From contig JAFRXD010000024.1 in NCBI GenBank assembly GCA_017441605.1, positions 1-33,830 of the forward strand: a stretch of DNA of 33,830 nt. The letters are read 5' to 3'. The notes under the pieces are model-generated. The model did not search any database and was not told where the DNA came from. It saw only the letters and a program-made list of their open reading frames with translations. The first letter of the stretch is position 1, and each line of letters begins with the position of its first letter. Of the stretch, positions 9,901-17,607 are shown one piece after another. This DNA is from Thermoguttaceae bacterium. Its GTDB lineage: Bacteria; Planctomycetota; Planctomycetia; Pirellulales; Thermoguttaceae. Both the position numbers and the translations under genes were made by a program.

Positions 9901-10558
9901 TCTTCATCATCCAGGTGGCGATGGCTTTGTTGTTTAGGGCGTCGAGCGCCCAGTATTTTAAGGACGTCTCGGCGTCGTAAACGGCGGCTCCGGATGATTT
10001 GACGTTTAAACCGGCGGGATATAATTGTCTCCTAAATCCGTCGAGCATATTGCTCACTTGCAAAACTTCGGCGGGCATTAACGGATTGGGCGAGTATTTA
10101 GCCAACGAGACGTTACCGGATCGGTCGATTCTTTGGTTCATCTCGCGATCCTCTTTGAACGGCTTGACGCTCTTTTCGGGACCGGCGACGGCGTTGATCA
10201 TGGCGGCGTAGGCGACTTTGTCGCCCATATCGTGGGTGAGGGTGGCGGCGGCGTTCATTCCTCGGGCGAGCCAGAGGCCGGAGGCGTAGGCCAAGGAGTC
10301 GGCGGCATGTTGGGCGCGCTCTTTTTCGACGGTTTCAGAGGCCATATTGGTAACGAAACCGACCATGACGGCGAGACCTAGGACGGCGATAAGAAGGGAG
10401 AAGATCGTGCCTCCGTCTTGGTCGCAGTGGAAGGCTCCGCAGGCGCGACCGAGTTTTCGGAGGGTTTTGAAACGCTTTTCGGGCGAGATCGGGGCGTTGA
10501 AGCGTTTGAAGTTGGCGTTTGAATCGTCAAAACGCGATATCGCGTCGTTCGATTGCAT
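6989..10558 (-). CDS. Giant TadG-like pilus-locus protein (copy 2)
   Basis: 1189 residues. A basic N-terminus with FHCDQDGG leads into one membrane span (about 51-72, TIFSLLIAVLGLAVMVGF). The block ERAQHAADSLAYASGLW follows; this matches the 'Q..ADAAALA' signature of the TadE/G-like N-terminal domain of Flp pilus assembly proteins. The remaining ~1100 residues should be extracytoplasmic and lack named domains, but their last ~450 residues align with the next gene upstream: CATPEC, PLLPVLAE, NNPSVWSYP.NEFDY, SYRYSLSE.YYLRTG and VFKRLGQTDG. The ATG at 10558 has AAGGGAAA eight bases upstream. The centre is visibly more AT-rich than the ends. It is last in the Tad series; TadG-like proteins are thought to act in envelope anchoring or pilus assembly, the exact role here being inference. 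Confidence 0.8.
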   Translation of the reverse strand: MQSNDAISRFDDSNANFKRFNAPISPEKRFKTLRKLGRACGAFHCDQDGGTIFSLLIAVLGLAVMVGFVTNMASETVEKERAQHAADSLAYASGLWLARGMNAAATLTHDMGDKVAYAAMINAVAGPEKSVKPFKEDREMNQRIDRSGNVSLAKYSPNPLMPAEVLQVSNMLDGFRRQLYPAGLNVKSSGAAVYDAETSLKYWALDALNNKAIATWMMKTMDYNLHELGLSATFYPLGVLIHETENLPLGFGVASFSGGSVQSELNELIELEKKLNGGSTDSQKVRDRIYKELEKEQKQLNAIVGGDKQRKEERVLAKKIKESTDAISLAYHTDSVTGFSDYTVAPLDSLVPGAEELKTGIVFSGPAVEFTDLDDLPSYTFSDAVDFFKDNLDWIDLQTLIAGKVDLLLIDYAVKFITKGFPNFQYDRVSNWLESNQPLDVLDLCNQECLEKYLEYNKAINEISEEAELLKTLQEDINRRLANKAQYLAKELGKILLKGGIYAIKVYVLRKISLIVATTAAPNWVAYKGLAGALFLQKTARQKNSKYQKYLTDDKILKLCEAIVETISNGAISVPENLRAFGWDQLSKIKEVGEFLDKFEADYAKEKLPYEDTLRPFAEWFQNSDLLNNDSVDAMLRSIVENDAAAYDELKRDLADLCSNIVIDLVFSIPILDLSKTIIWDVPRELQRFFQWFVGQITSPEVRQIGKDEYDVYSRWLALTDRVNSLQKPICATPECDDPLADRERHKPLLPVLAEDSVIRDNGINYRSNVSSQKWASGNQSPRYNKLPKLPYNSKTNNYYDNSVEKIQNTMNEITHNDAWVDAMFKASYYYYLTREMSAVRPSRRRRWRRKKNHTKEIWDAIKALRTSVPDSWKPVPEDNPGGFSIYGYKNNPSVWSYPINEFDYDKEKTSQMVRASYPTICRLRSGLIREYRDKLRISNFATYLTAWSYRYSLSESYYLRTGDWRPYRNKTGPHYLYVIAGTDEENKGDEPFWENPDVLDQMFSVCAIVQTQPRAPVAGPRVFKRLGQTDGVIAAAQATFYPSNGRNVDKKGRFVDADPSSQPNIAWDTLQWANQSTSTKPQLEKWPIVKAPEWNNPKVDPKDWETKPKALDYPTMVNLSPSKSDLLDALPEARIEPSWDAMLSPVTRSRLKAASEGRGCPPNSGQRPNEAIKRAAQNAADHCGVLAN

Positions 10559-10727
10559 TTGAGTTTCCCTTGGCTCGTGTTGTGAACGTTGATCTCGACT
10601 ACGCCCCTAGCCGAGGGTTAATAGACTGGTTTTTCCGTCGCTTCCTCCATAGTTCGTCGCGCTTGGTTTTCTCCGTTAAGCGCTTGCGAGGGCGCGACTT
10701 CCGCGCGAGCGTTGTTTTTGTCTCGAT

Positions 10728-10750
10728 TCGCCAACCGCGCTAGTTGGCGA
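10728..10750 (-). other. Hairpin enclosing the stop codon of TadG-like copy 1
   Basis: TCGCCAAC and GTTGGCGA form a perfect 8-bp stem whose 7-base loop contains the TAG stop of the upstream TadG-like gene. There is no T-run, so it is not a classical terminator. The 181 bases between the two TadG-like genes show no other feature I can support. Confidence 0.35.
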
Positions 10751-13700
10751 GCAGAGGGGCGTGCTCCGCCGCGTTTTTGGCGGCGCGCTTGATGGCTTCG
10801 GTCGCCTTGGAGTCGTCCTCGACACGCTCCAGGCGGCTCTTGGTGACGGGGGTCGTCATCGCCTCCCAGGTTAGCTCGACTTTGGAGTCTTCCAGCGTGT
10901 CGAGGGTCGAGGGGGCGGTCATGGTTTCGTAACTCCACGCGTTGGGGCCGTTACTCGGGTTCTCGTTCCACCACTCGGGGGCGTTGACGATCGGGACGTC
11001 CCCCGGGTTTTGGTTTCGCCATTGGAGCGTGTCCCAGCAGGTGTTGGGCTGGGTGTTCTCCTTCTTCTCGACTTTGGCGTTGGTCGATTCGTTCGATAGC
11101 GCCATTGAGGAGTCGCCCTTTTTGACGTTCCGCCCGTTGTACGGGTAGAAGGTCGCTTGCGCGGAGGCGGTGATTCCGTCGGTTTCGCCCAAGCGTTTGA
11201 AGACTTTGGGACCCGCCGCGGCGACGCGAGGCTTCGATTGGACGATCGCGCAGACGGAGAACATTTGGTCTAGGATCTCAGGCTTGTTCCAGTAGGACTC
11301 GTTGCCTTTGTTTTCCATATTGGTTCCGGTGATCACATATTGGTAGCACGGGGCGATCGATTTGTTCGCCTCGGGATAAGGTCGCTGAGCGCCGGTTTTT
11401 AGGTAGTACGCTTCGCTTAGCGTATATCGATACGACCAAGCGGTTAGGTACGTTGACAAGTTCGAGATCGGAACCTCTTTCTTGTAATGCTTGCGCAATC
11501 CGCTTCGCAACGTGTCGACGACAGGATTGCTCGCGCGAACCCATTGCGACTTTTGCTCGACTTCGTAATCGAACTCGTTCGCGGGGTAACTCCAAACGCT
11601 GGGATTGTTCTTATGCCCGTGTTTGTCGGGCTTCCATTCCGATTTATTAACGCCCGGAACTTGGAAGGCGATGCACCCGGTCAAAATAGCTCCGGCGTGC
11701 GCGGCCTTATGGAATTGAAATTCGCAACAATAGTAGACGATCGCGCCTGCTAGAACGGCGTCGGTCGCGTAGGTGATGGTTCTAATAATATCTTGGACGT
11801 TGGAAACAAGCTCGTTTTCGTCCGTTCCGGTCCACGGCGGGACGGGTAATTTGCCGTAAGGCGAATTTTTAGAAGTCCTCCACTTTTGAGCGGACGAGTT
11901 GGCGAGATAGTTCGATCCGGCGCCTTTCGTTACCTCCTCTTCCGCTAAAACCGGAAGGAACGGCGTTTTGTTCGAACTCTCGGTCGCGACGGGCTCTTCC
12001 TCTTCTTCTTCCTCTTCCTCGCATTCGGGGGTCATACAGGTCGGCTTTTGGAGATTGGCAAGCTGGTCGCGCAGCCCGACCCACGCGTTGTCGAGATCTC
12101 TTAACTGCGTAAGAAAAGACGCAATGACGGGCGCGCGCTTTTCGTCCTCTTCGATCGCCCATTTCCCGGCTTGATAAATTGAGTAGAAATCATTTACTTT
12201 ACTCGCAAGATTTCCAAGCGGTTCGAGTAAATAATCGAGCGCCTTTAGATCGTAGAAATTTCCGTTAAATAACAAGTCCAAAAGTTCCATGCCCTGGACT
12301 GAACTCGATAGTTTATCGATCAACGAACCCTCTTTTGGATCGCCAATTGCGTTGTTTGCGGATGAACTACAAATATCTAACACAACATCGGGAAGCAAAG
12401 CCATTATTCTTTTCACGTTCTCAGGATTTTTTAGTCCCGGACAATATTTTTGCATTTTATCAAAGGCTTTGTATATCGATGAAAAGGCTTGCGTCGCTCC
12501 TAACGCCTCTTTGATTTTGGGTCCGTAAATCATTAGGAAAACGTCTTTTGTCAAAATCGCCGCGACTTTTGTCGTGTCTTTTGTCCAAGTCCAAGCCTTT
12601 TCGTCGAGCAATTCTTGTATTCTCGCGTTTTCTTCCTCTAGTTTTTTGGCTTGGTTCTTTATGTTTTCAATCGTATCGTTATAAGTTTGAAACGCTTTTC
12701 GGCACTCTTCGTTACAGGGAGAATTTGCATCTAGACTTGAATAAGTCGTAAGCCATTCGGAGAATTGTTCCGCTCGTTCTTTGGACTCGGTCAGAATGTA
12801 TTGTAACCGTATCACGTCGCTACCGGCGATGTTTTTAATCGGATTGAACCCTATCCAAAGTCTTCTTCCCGTTCCAATTTCGTACAATTCGCCAACCGGT
12901 TCCGAATCTTGATACTCGACGGCTTTCTTAACTTCCTTTTCCTTCTTTTTCTTGACGTCTTCGCTTTTGGGCGAAGCGTCATTTTTGAAAGTCGTTTTCG
13001 CGTCGGGCACTAGCGTGTCCCACGGGGAGAGGACGCACTCGGAAAAACCATCTTCGAGGTCGCCGATCGCGTAAGATTTCTTCAGCTGGTCGGCTGTCTC
13101 GTGGATCTTTTTGTAAAGCAAGCGGTCTTCTTGTTTATTTCCATTGGCGCCAACGACGATCGCGTAGCGCTTTTGGATTTTCTCAAATTGTCCCAAAAGC
13201 TCTTCGTTGCGGAGGTCGTGTGATTTTTCCCCCAGTTCCACTTCTAGATCCAAGATGATCGGGCGTTCCGAACAAACCGTAGTGTTTCCGAACACACTGC
13301 CTAACAAACTGCTCGCCAGTTGTCCCAACGCTCCAGTTAGAGCGCTTTTAGGATCGGAAACAATTCCCTTGATTCCTTCGATTCCGCCAAGGACGCCGTT
13401 ATAGGCGTCGGCGATTTTGTTTCCATACTCGGAGAACGTATTACTTAGCCCTTCTAAGGCGCCGTCTAACGAAAGGTTTCCAAGGTTTTGGACTTTACCA
13501 AAGAGGTCCGAGGTCATGTTCTCGATATCTTTGCCAAGGTCTTGAAAAACGCTCGGATCGAGCACTTTTTTTAACGACTCGCCAAGTTTGGAAAAATCGC
13601 CTTTTAGAGATTTCAGACTTCCCGACAACTCTTTGAGCTCTTTCTTAAGTTTCTTTATTTCCTTCATCGCTTTAGCGGGATTTTTGAGCGAGTTTCCCAC

Positions 13701-14822
13701 TTCGGAAAGACCTTTTTTGAGGGACGTTAGCTTGTCCTGCAAATCCTTGATTTTGTTGGCGGCTTCTTTTATCTCGGCCGTCGCGGAATTGAGATTTTGC
13801 TCGATTTGTCCGATTTGATCTTCGACCTTCGATTTAAAACTGTCAAGCGATTGAAGAACGTTCGAAACTTGGTTCATATACGGACCTAGAACGTTATTGC
13901 CCAGCTTTTTGAGCATTTTGTCCATATTGCCAATATCTCCCTTCAGTCCTTGAACGCCGTTAATCGCTTTGTTGATGGCGGCGAGGGAATCGGCGTTTAA
14001 AACGGACGATTTACCGTCGGGGGAATTGGTTCCCAAAATAAGGTCTTCAATCGCGTGGATTCCCGTTCCGACAATATATAACGCTTTGAACTCGTCAAGG
14101 GACGGGGAGTTGTCAACTCCCATTAACCAAGTCGCGATCGCCTTATTGTTCAGACAATCGGTCGCGTAGTACTTGAGTTGCATCTTGGCGTCGTACACGG
14201 CGGCTCCCGCTCGATAGACCTCTCCTGATCCACCTTTGTAAGCGTCAGGATAATATTTTGTCGTGAAGTTCTCGATAACCTTTTTGAGGTTTTCTCTTTG
14301 ACTCGACTTGGGTTCCGGAACCCCAGTCGTCCAAGTCCCGTCCGGCTTTGGAGACCAAATGGCGTAACTTAGGAGTTTACTTTCGTCCTCTAAACGATCC
14401 GTCATTTCTTGTTCTTGTTTACACGGCTCGAATTCGAACTCGGGACCGGCAAGCGAATCGATCATCACGTAAAAGGCGGATTTCTCGCCCATAACGTGGC
14501 TCATCGAAGCGGCGGCGTTCATGGCTCGGGCGAGCCATAGCCCGGAGGCGTAGGCAAGGGAGTCGGCGGCGTGCTGGACGCGTTGTCGCTCGATTGTTTC
14601 GGAGGCCATGTTCGTAGTGAAACCGACCATGATGGCGAGGCCTAGGACGGCGATGAGAAGGGAGAAGATTGTGCCTCCGTGCTCGTCCCGGTGGAAACGC
14701 AGGAAGGACCTTCCGACGGCTTGGCGTTTGGAGAGTCGGGTCGGGGATTCGACCCCGTTGAAGCGCTTGTAGTTATTCTTGGACGCTTTGGAATCAATCG
14801 GTTTATCGGACAAGTTGAACAT
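10740..14822 (-). CDS. Giant TadG-like pilus-locus protein (copy 1) with coiled-coil insert
   Basis: 1360 residues from the ATG at 14822. That start has GGGGGAA about eight bases upstream and places the membrane span (about 50-72) exactly where its paralogue at 6989-10558 has it. A longer in-frame extension to 14978 is Arg-rich and unlikely to be translated. The N-terminal block TIFSLLIAVLGLAIMVGF plus QHAADSLAYASGLWLARAMN is TadE/G-like. Residues about 280-515 form a Lys/Leu/Glu/Ser-rich helical, coiled-coil-like region that the paralogue lacks. Further on come CMTPEC followed by nine Glu, then the C-terminal region shared with the paralogue. Expected location: anchored in the inner membrane with a very large periplasmic part. 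The paralogues probably arose by tandem duplication. Confidence 0.8.
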   Translation of the reverse strand: MFNLSDKPIDSKASKNNYKRFNGVESPTRLSKRQAVGRSFLRFHRDEHGGTIFSLLIAVLGLAIMVGFTTNMASETIERQRVQHAADSLAYASGLWLARAMNAAASMSHVMGEKSAFYVMIDSLAGPEFEFEPCKQEQEMTDRLEDESKLLSYAIWSPKPDGTWTTGVPEPKSSQRENLKKVIENFTTKYYPDAYKGGSGEVYRAGAAVYDAKMQLKYYATDCLNNKAIATWLMGVDNSPSLDEFKALYIVGTGIHAIEDLILGTNSPDGKSSVLNADSLAAINKAINGVQGLKGDIGNMDKMLKKLGNNVLGPYMNQVSNVLQSLDSFKSKVEDQIGQIEQNLNSATAEIKEAANKIKDLQDKLTSLKKGLSEVGNSLKNPAKAMKEIKKLKKELKELSGSLKSLKGDFSKLGESLKKVLDPSVFQDLGKDIENMTSDLFGKVQNLGNLSLDGALEGLSNTFSEYGNKIADAYNGVLGGIEGIKGIVSDPKSALTGALGQLASSLLGSVFGNTTVCSERPIILDLEVELGEKSHDLRNEELLGQFEKIQKRYAIVVGANGNKQEDRLLYKKIHETADQLKKSYAIGDLEDGFSECVLSPWDTLVPDAKTTFKNDASPKSEDVKKKKEKEVKKAVEYQDSEPVGELYEIGTGRRLWIGFNPIKNIAGSDVIRLQYILTESKERAEQFSEWLTTYSSLDANSPCNEECRKAFQTYNDTIENIKNQAKKLEEENARIQELLDEKAWTWTKDTTKVAAILTKDVFLMIYGPKIKEALGATQAFSSIYKAFDKMQKYCPGLKNPENVKRIMALLPDVVLDICSSSANNAIGDPKEGSLIDKLSSSVQGMELLDLLFNGNFYDLKALDYLLEPLGNLASKVNDFYSIYQAGKWAIEEDEKRAPVIASFLTQLRDLDNAWVGLRDQLANLQKPTCMTPECEEEEEEEEEPVATESSNKTPFLPVLAEEEVTKGAGSNYLANSSAQKWRTSKNSPYGKLPVPPWTGTDENELVSNVQDIIRTITYATDAVLAGAIVYYCCEFQFHKAAHAGAILTGCIAFQVPGVNKSEWKPDKHGHKNNPSVWSYPANEFDYEVEQKSQWVRASNPVVDTLRSGLRKHYKKEVPISNLSTYLTAWSYRYTLSEAYYLKTGAQRPYPEANKSIAPCYQYVITGTNMENKGNESYWNKPEILDQMFSVCAIVQSKPRVAAAGPKVFKRLGETDGITASAQATFYPYNGRNVKKGDSSMALSNESTNAKVEKKENTQPNTCWDTLQWRNQNPGDVPIVNAPEWWNENPSNGPNAWSYETMTAPSTLDTLEDSKVELTWEAMTTPVTKSRLERVEDDSKATEAIKRAAKNAAEHAPLLAN

Positions 14823-14911
14823 AGTCATTTCCCCCAGTTTTCTTTGCTTCCCTTTTCGTTTTTCGCTTTGGAATAGGTTTCCCTTTTGGCGTCGCTCTTC
14901 GCGACGCGGGG

Positions 14912-15775
14912 TTATTTGTCGTTGACGCCGTCCCACGGGATCGCGACGCCTAGGAACCCGGTTTCGTTTTTGGGGCATTCGATTTGGGCTTTTGCCTCTT
15001 TCGTAATCGAGCGGACGACCCCCTTGCCGGAGCTATGCCCACCGAGAATTTTCCCAACAAGAGAGATGCGGAAAGGCGCGTCGTAGGTCAGCGAGCACTT
15101 AACGCACTTTCGCCAAGGCTCGTCGTCGGGGAGCCCTTTGTTGGACTCCTCGTCGAGGGAGAGGGTCACGGAGACGCGCCCCTCGGCGCTGGCGTATCGC
15201 CCTTCGACGGCGAGTTCGGTCAGAGGCGCTCGATGAATTTCTCGAATTCCCCAGATCTTTCCATTGGGCGCCTTGGTATTGGAGGTAAAATCTTGGTACG
15301 CCTCGTAGTATTGTCCTTGGGCGCCCGCGCTACTCCGTTGGTTGTCGGGGTCGACTGCGCTGGCGAAGGGGACGAGCGCGTTGACGGCGGCTTTTTTGGC
15401 GGCGTCGGCGTAATTGGAAGGATCCCAATTTTTTCGCTCGTCGGGTCTGGAGACGGAGTACCGAATGGCGGCGGCGCGAACGGCGGCTTGCGCGGCGTGG
15501 ATCGCTCCGATATTGGAGACGGTCATGAACATGCACTCAATACAAACGCACATAAAGAGCGCGTAAAAAGGCAAGAGCATCACGAAGGAGAGGGAGTACG
15601 AGGCTCCCTCCTCGTCGCGCCAGAAGACGGGCGCGAGTTTTTTGACGTTGATTTTTCGACGCCAAGCGACGAGCTGAATCGCGACGAGCGAAACGAACGC
15701 GATCGAGCAAAGCGACAGCAAAAAGGAGACGAGCGCGATTTTGTTTTCCAACGCGCTAATATCGACGTAGTCCAT
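14912..15775 (-). CDS. tadE: TadE-like protein
   Basis: 287 residues. A first hydrophobic span lies at about 15-37. The sequence WRDEEGASYSLSFVMLLPFY then starts a second span at about 62-85, followed by NIGAIHAAQAAVRAAAIRYS. This span-plus-'HAAQAAVRAA' arrangement is that of TadE-like pseudopilins, where a Gly precedes the hydrophobic helix. The extra leading span is unusual for a classical TadE. The C-terminal ~190 residues are periplasmic and contain two nearby Cys (WRKCVKCSL) that could form a disulfide or bind metal. The ATG at 15775 has CTGGGGA eight bases upstream. It lies between the small pseudopilin-like gene at 15798 and the TadG-like gene, fitting a minor-pilin or assembly role. 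Confidence 0.75.
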   Translation of the reverse strand: MDYVDISALENKIALVSFLLSLCSIAFVSLVAIQLVAWRRKINVKKLAPVFWRDEEGASYSLSFVMLLPFYALFMCVCIECMFMTVSNIGAIHAAQAAVRAAAIRYSVSRPDERKNWDPSNYADAAKKAAVNALVPFASAVDPDNQRSSAGAQGQYYEAYQDFTSNTKAPNGKIWGIREIHRAPLTELAVEGRYASAEGRVSVTLSLDEESNKGLPDDEPWRKCVKCSLTYDAPFRISLVGKILGGHSSGKGVVRSITKEAKAQIECPKNETGFLGVAIPWDGVNDK

Positions 15776-15797
15776 TTTTTTCCCCAGCGCTTCCAGT

Positions 15798-15974
15798 TTA
15801 GTTAATAAGCCACCCGAGCGAGATCGACGAGAAATAGTAAAAGTCTCTCAACGCGCGCGTTAGGAGACAGAAGAGCGCCCACGAGAGGGGTAGGGTCACA
15901 ATCAAGACCAGCACGTAATCGAGCGGAACCGCGCCCTTGCGTCGCGGAAATCTAAGTTTTCTTTCCCGTTTCAT
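15798..15974 (-). CDS. Small pseudopilin-like membrane protein (58 aa)
   Basis: 58 residues: a basic leader (MKRERKLRFPRRKG), one hydrophobic helix at about 15-40, and a short aromatic tail. The helix begins G-AVPLDYVLVL, so Asp-Tyr occupy positions +5 and +6 after a Gly. Flp pilins and TadE/F pseudopilins carry Glu-Tyr there and are cut by the prepilin peptidase after the Gly. The start ATG overlaps the stop of the preceding gene as ATGA (15971-15974), implying translational coupling and confirming this start over the long open frame that runs in from 16415. Likely a minor pilin or pseudopilin of the Tad machine; the assignment rests on motif and position only. Confidence 0.65.
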   Translation of the reverse strand: MKRERKLRFPRRKGAVPLDYVLVLIVTLPLSWALFCLLTRALRDFYYFSSISLGWLIN

Positions 15975-16357
15975 TCGTTCTCTCCTCGCGATTCTTCCCC
16001 TTGGGCGCCGTTGGGTTCGGTCGCCGCTTCGTCGGTATATTCCGCGTCGTCGTCGGACGCGAGCTCTTCGTCGAACTCGATCGGCGCGGTTAGATCTCGC
16101 TCCAATTCGGAGATCTTCTCGGCGGCGCGCTCGTCGCTCTCGGAGAGGGAGTCGACGGCGTTTCGCAATTTGATAATTCCAAAGACCGCGTAGGCGATTA
16201 CGGCGGAATAAAGCGCCGATAGGAGAAAAGTCTTGACAAGGCTTTTCTCCTTCTTTTGCGGTTTGTCCTCGGCGGACGGCTTTTCTCTGACGGGCTTTTC
16301 GGAGCCGGATTTCGGCTCTTCGAGCGGCGTCGCGTCGGTTTCGTTTGGCGAAGTCAT
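15971..16357 (-). CDS. Single-span membrane protein, unknown function
   Basis: 128 residues. A hydrophilic Lys/Pro/Glu-rich N-terminus (1-42) is followed by one membrane span (about 44-63, FLLSALYSAVIAYAVFGIIK), a short helical coiled-coil-like segment (about 64-90) and a very acidic tail. No family is recognised. The ATG at 16357 has a strong GGGGGAACTCG ribosome site, the same GGGGA type used by other genes in this locus. It starts 63 bases after the kinase stop and ends with an ATGA overlap into the pseudopilin-like gene. That placement suggests a structural or scaffolding part of the pilus system, which is inference. Confidence 0.65.
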   Translation of the reverse strand: MTSPNETDATPLEEPKSGSEKPVREKPSAEDKPQKKEKSLVKTFLLSALYSAVIAYAVFGIIKLRNAVDSLSESDERAAEKISELERDLTAPIEFDEELASDDDAEYTDEAATEPNGAQGEESRGENE

Positions 16358-16420
16358 CGAGTTCCCCCAAAGCGCTCCTCTTGCGAGAAGGCGCCGTTAT
16401 TACAACTGTACGCAAAAAAT

Positions 16421-17581
16421 TTAGAACTTCTCTAAAAATTTCAAAATAATCGCGACGACGCCAAACCCCGCCAAAACCATAATGGCGACGACGATCATCG
16501 CGTATAGGGCGCGGGACTTATCGTTGGACAGGGTCTCGCGCGCTTGGCTCACGGTTCCGGCGACCCGTTTGCCGAGCTTGGGTCCGCGAACGTCGTCGAG
16601 AGTTCGCTTGCCCTCGGTTTCGGCGACGGTCTCTTCCTCGTCGTCGTCGAGGGCTTTGACGCGCTTCGGGGTATAGACCTCGTCGGTTTCGTCGGGATCG
16701 GGGACGATTTCGGCGGCGGCTTCCTCTAGCGCGCGGACGAATTCGGCGCAAGTCTCGTAGCGCTCGTTCATCTTTTTGGCGAGCCCTTTTTGCAAGACTT
16801 TGTTTAGTTCATCGGGAAGTCCTTTAATCGGGGCGACGGGTTCGTGGAGATGCCCGTTGCGGACGTCGGCGATCGAGCCCAAGAAGGGGGGGCGCCCGGC
16901 GTAGAGCTCGTAGGCGACCGCCGCCAGGGAGTATTGGTCGGTTTTTCCGGACTGGGTTCTGGCGAGCCATTGCTCGGGGGGCATATAGGAGCAGGTGCCG
17001 CTGGCGTCGTACTGAACGCTGTCTTTGGCGAGCATTGCTAGTCCGAAGTCAATGAGGTAGACTTCGGTGATTTTGTGCCCCTTGATTTCCAAGAAGATAT
17101 TGGAAGGTTTGACGTCGCGGTGGAGGACGCGTCGCTTGTGGGAGTAGTCGAGGGCGTCGGCGACGGGCTTGAGGACGCGCGGCACGGCAAGTCTCGGGAA
17201 TCGCGCGGGTTTTCCTTGGCGCTTCGCGCGCTCGCAGTTGTGCTTGACGACGTCGTCGAGGGCGTAGCCTCCGATCCACTTCATCGCGAGATAGAGCCCG
17301 AAGCGCTTGTCGAGCTCCAACCCGTAGCTCGGGCAAATGTGCTGGTGGTTCAGCTCGCTCGCCAAGTAGAAGGAGTCTTGAACGCGTCTCATTTCGGCTT
17401 CTACGCGATCGGAGTCCGTCGCGATGAATTTTAGCGCGACAAATCGATGACCGACGGGATCCCACGCCTTCCAGACTTCGCCCATGCCTCCTTTTCCGGC
17501 GAAGGTCTTTAAGACGTATTTTCCGCCGAGGGTAAGATCTCGTTTTAAGGTTGGTTTTTTCAGTTCGATTAACGACGCCAT
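16421..17581 (-). CDS. Membrane-anchored Ser/Thr protein kinase (PknB type)
   Basis: 386 residues with all key Hanks-type kinase motifs. These are the glycine loop GKGGMGEVW (29-37), the ATP lysine in VALKF (K51), the catalytic loop HRDVKPSN (154-161), DFG (178-180), the PPEQW motif (201-205) and DQYSLAAVAYELYAGRPPF in subdomain IX. A Glu/Asp-rich juxtamembrane stretch (about 290-330) leads to a single C-terminal span (about 359-381) with only five residues after it. There is therefore no periplasmic sensor domain, and input must come from the cytoplasm, the membrane or partner proteins. The ATG at 17581 has GAGGT nine bases upstream. It closes the signalling block (FHA-like protein, pseudokinase, Hsp70-like protein, kinase) inside the Tad series. 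Substrates are unknown; neighbours are natural candidates. Confidence 0.9.
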   Translation of the reverse strand: MASLIELKKPTLKRDLTLGGKYVLKTFAGKGGMGEVWKAWDPVGHRFVALKFIATDSDRVEAEMRRVQDSFYLASELNHQHICPSYGLELDKRFGLYLAMKWIGGYALDDVVKHNCERAKRQGKPARFPRLAVPRVLKPVADALDYSHKRRVLHRDVKPSNIFLEIKGHKITEVYLIDFGLAMLAKDSVQYDASGTCSYMPPEQWLARTQSGKTDQYSLAAVAYELYAGRPPFLGSIADVRNGHLHEPVAPIKGLPDELNKVLQKGLAKKMNERYETCAEFVRALEEAAAEIVPDPDETDEVYTPKRVKALDDDEEETVAETEGKRTLDDVRGPKLGKRVAGTVSQARETLSNDKSRALYAMIVVAIMVLAGFGVVAIILKFLEKF

Positions 17582-17607
17582 TTCTCAATACCTCGCGTAG
17601 TCGACGA

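Noticed and set aside
11998..12029. Short tandem repeat in TadG-like copy 1 as a phase-variation site
   Set aside because: It encodes a run of nine Glu with mixed GAG/GAA codons in frame; it is interrupted and not a perfect microsatellite.
14823..14978. 52-residue N-terminal extension of TadG-like copy 1
   Set aside because: Basic, no motif, overlaps the end of tadE; the start at 14822 has a ribosome site and matches the paralogue's length before the membrane span.
15975..16415. Upstream extension of the 58-residue pseudopilin-like gene
   Set aside because: The extension is Arg-rich and overlaps a real gene in another frame; the ATGA overlap and leader motif fix the short start.
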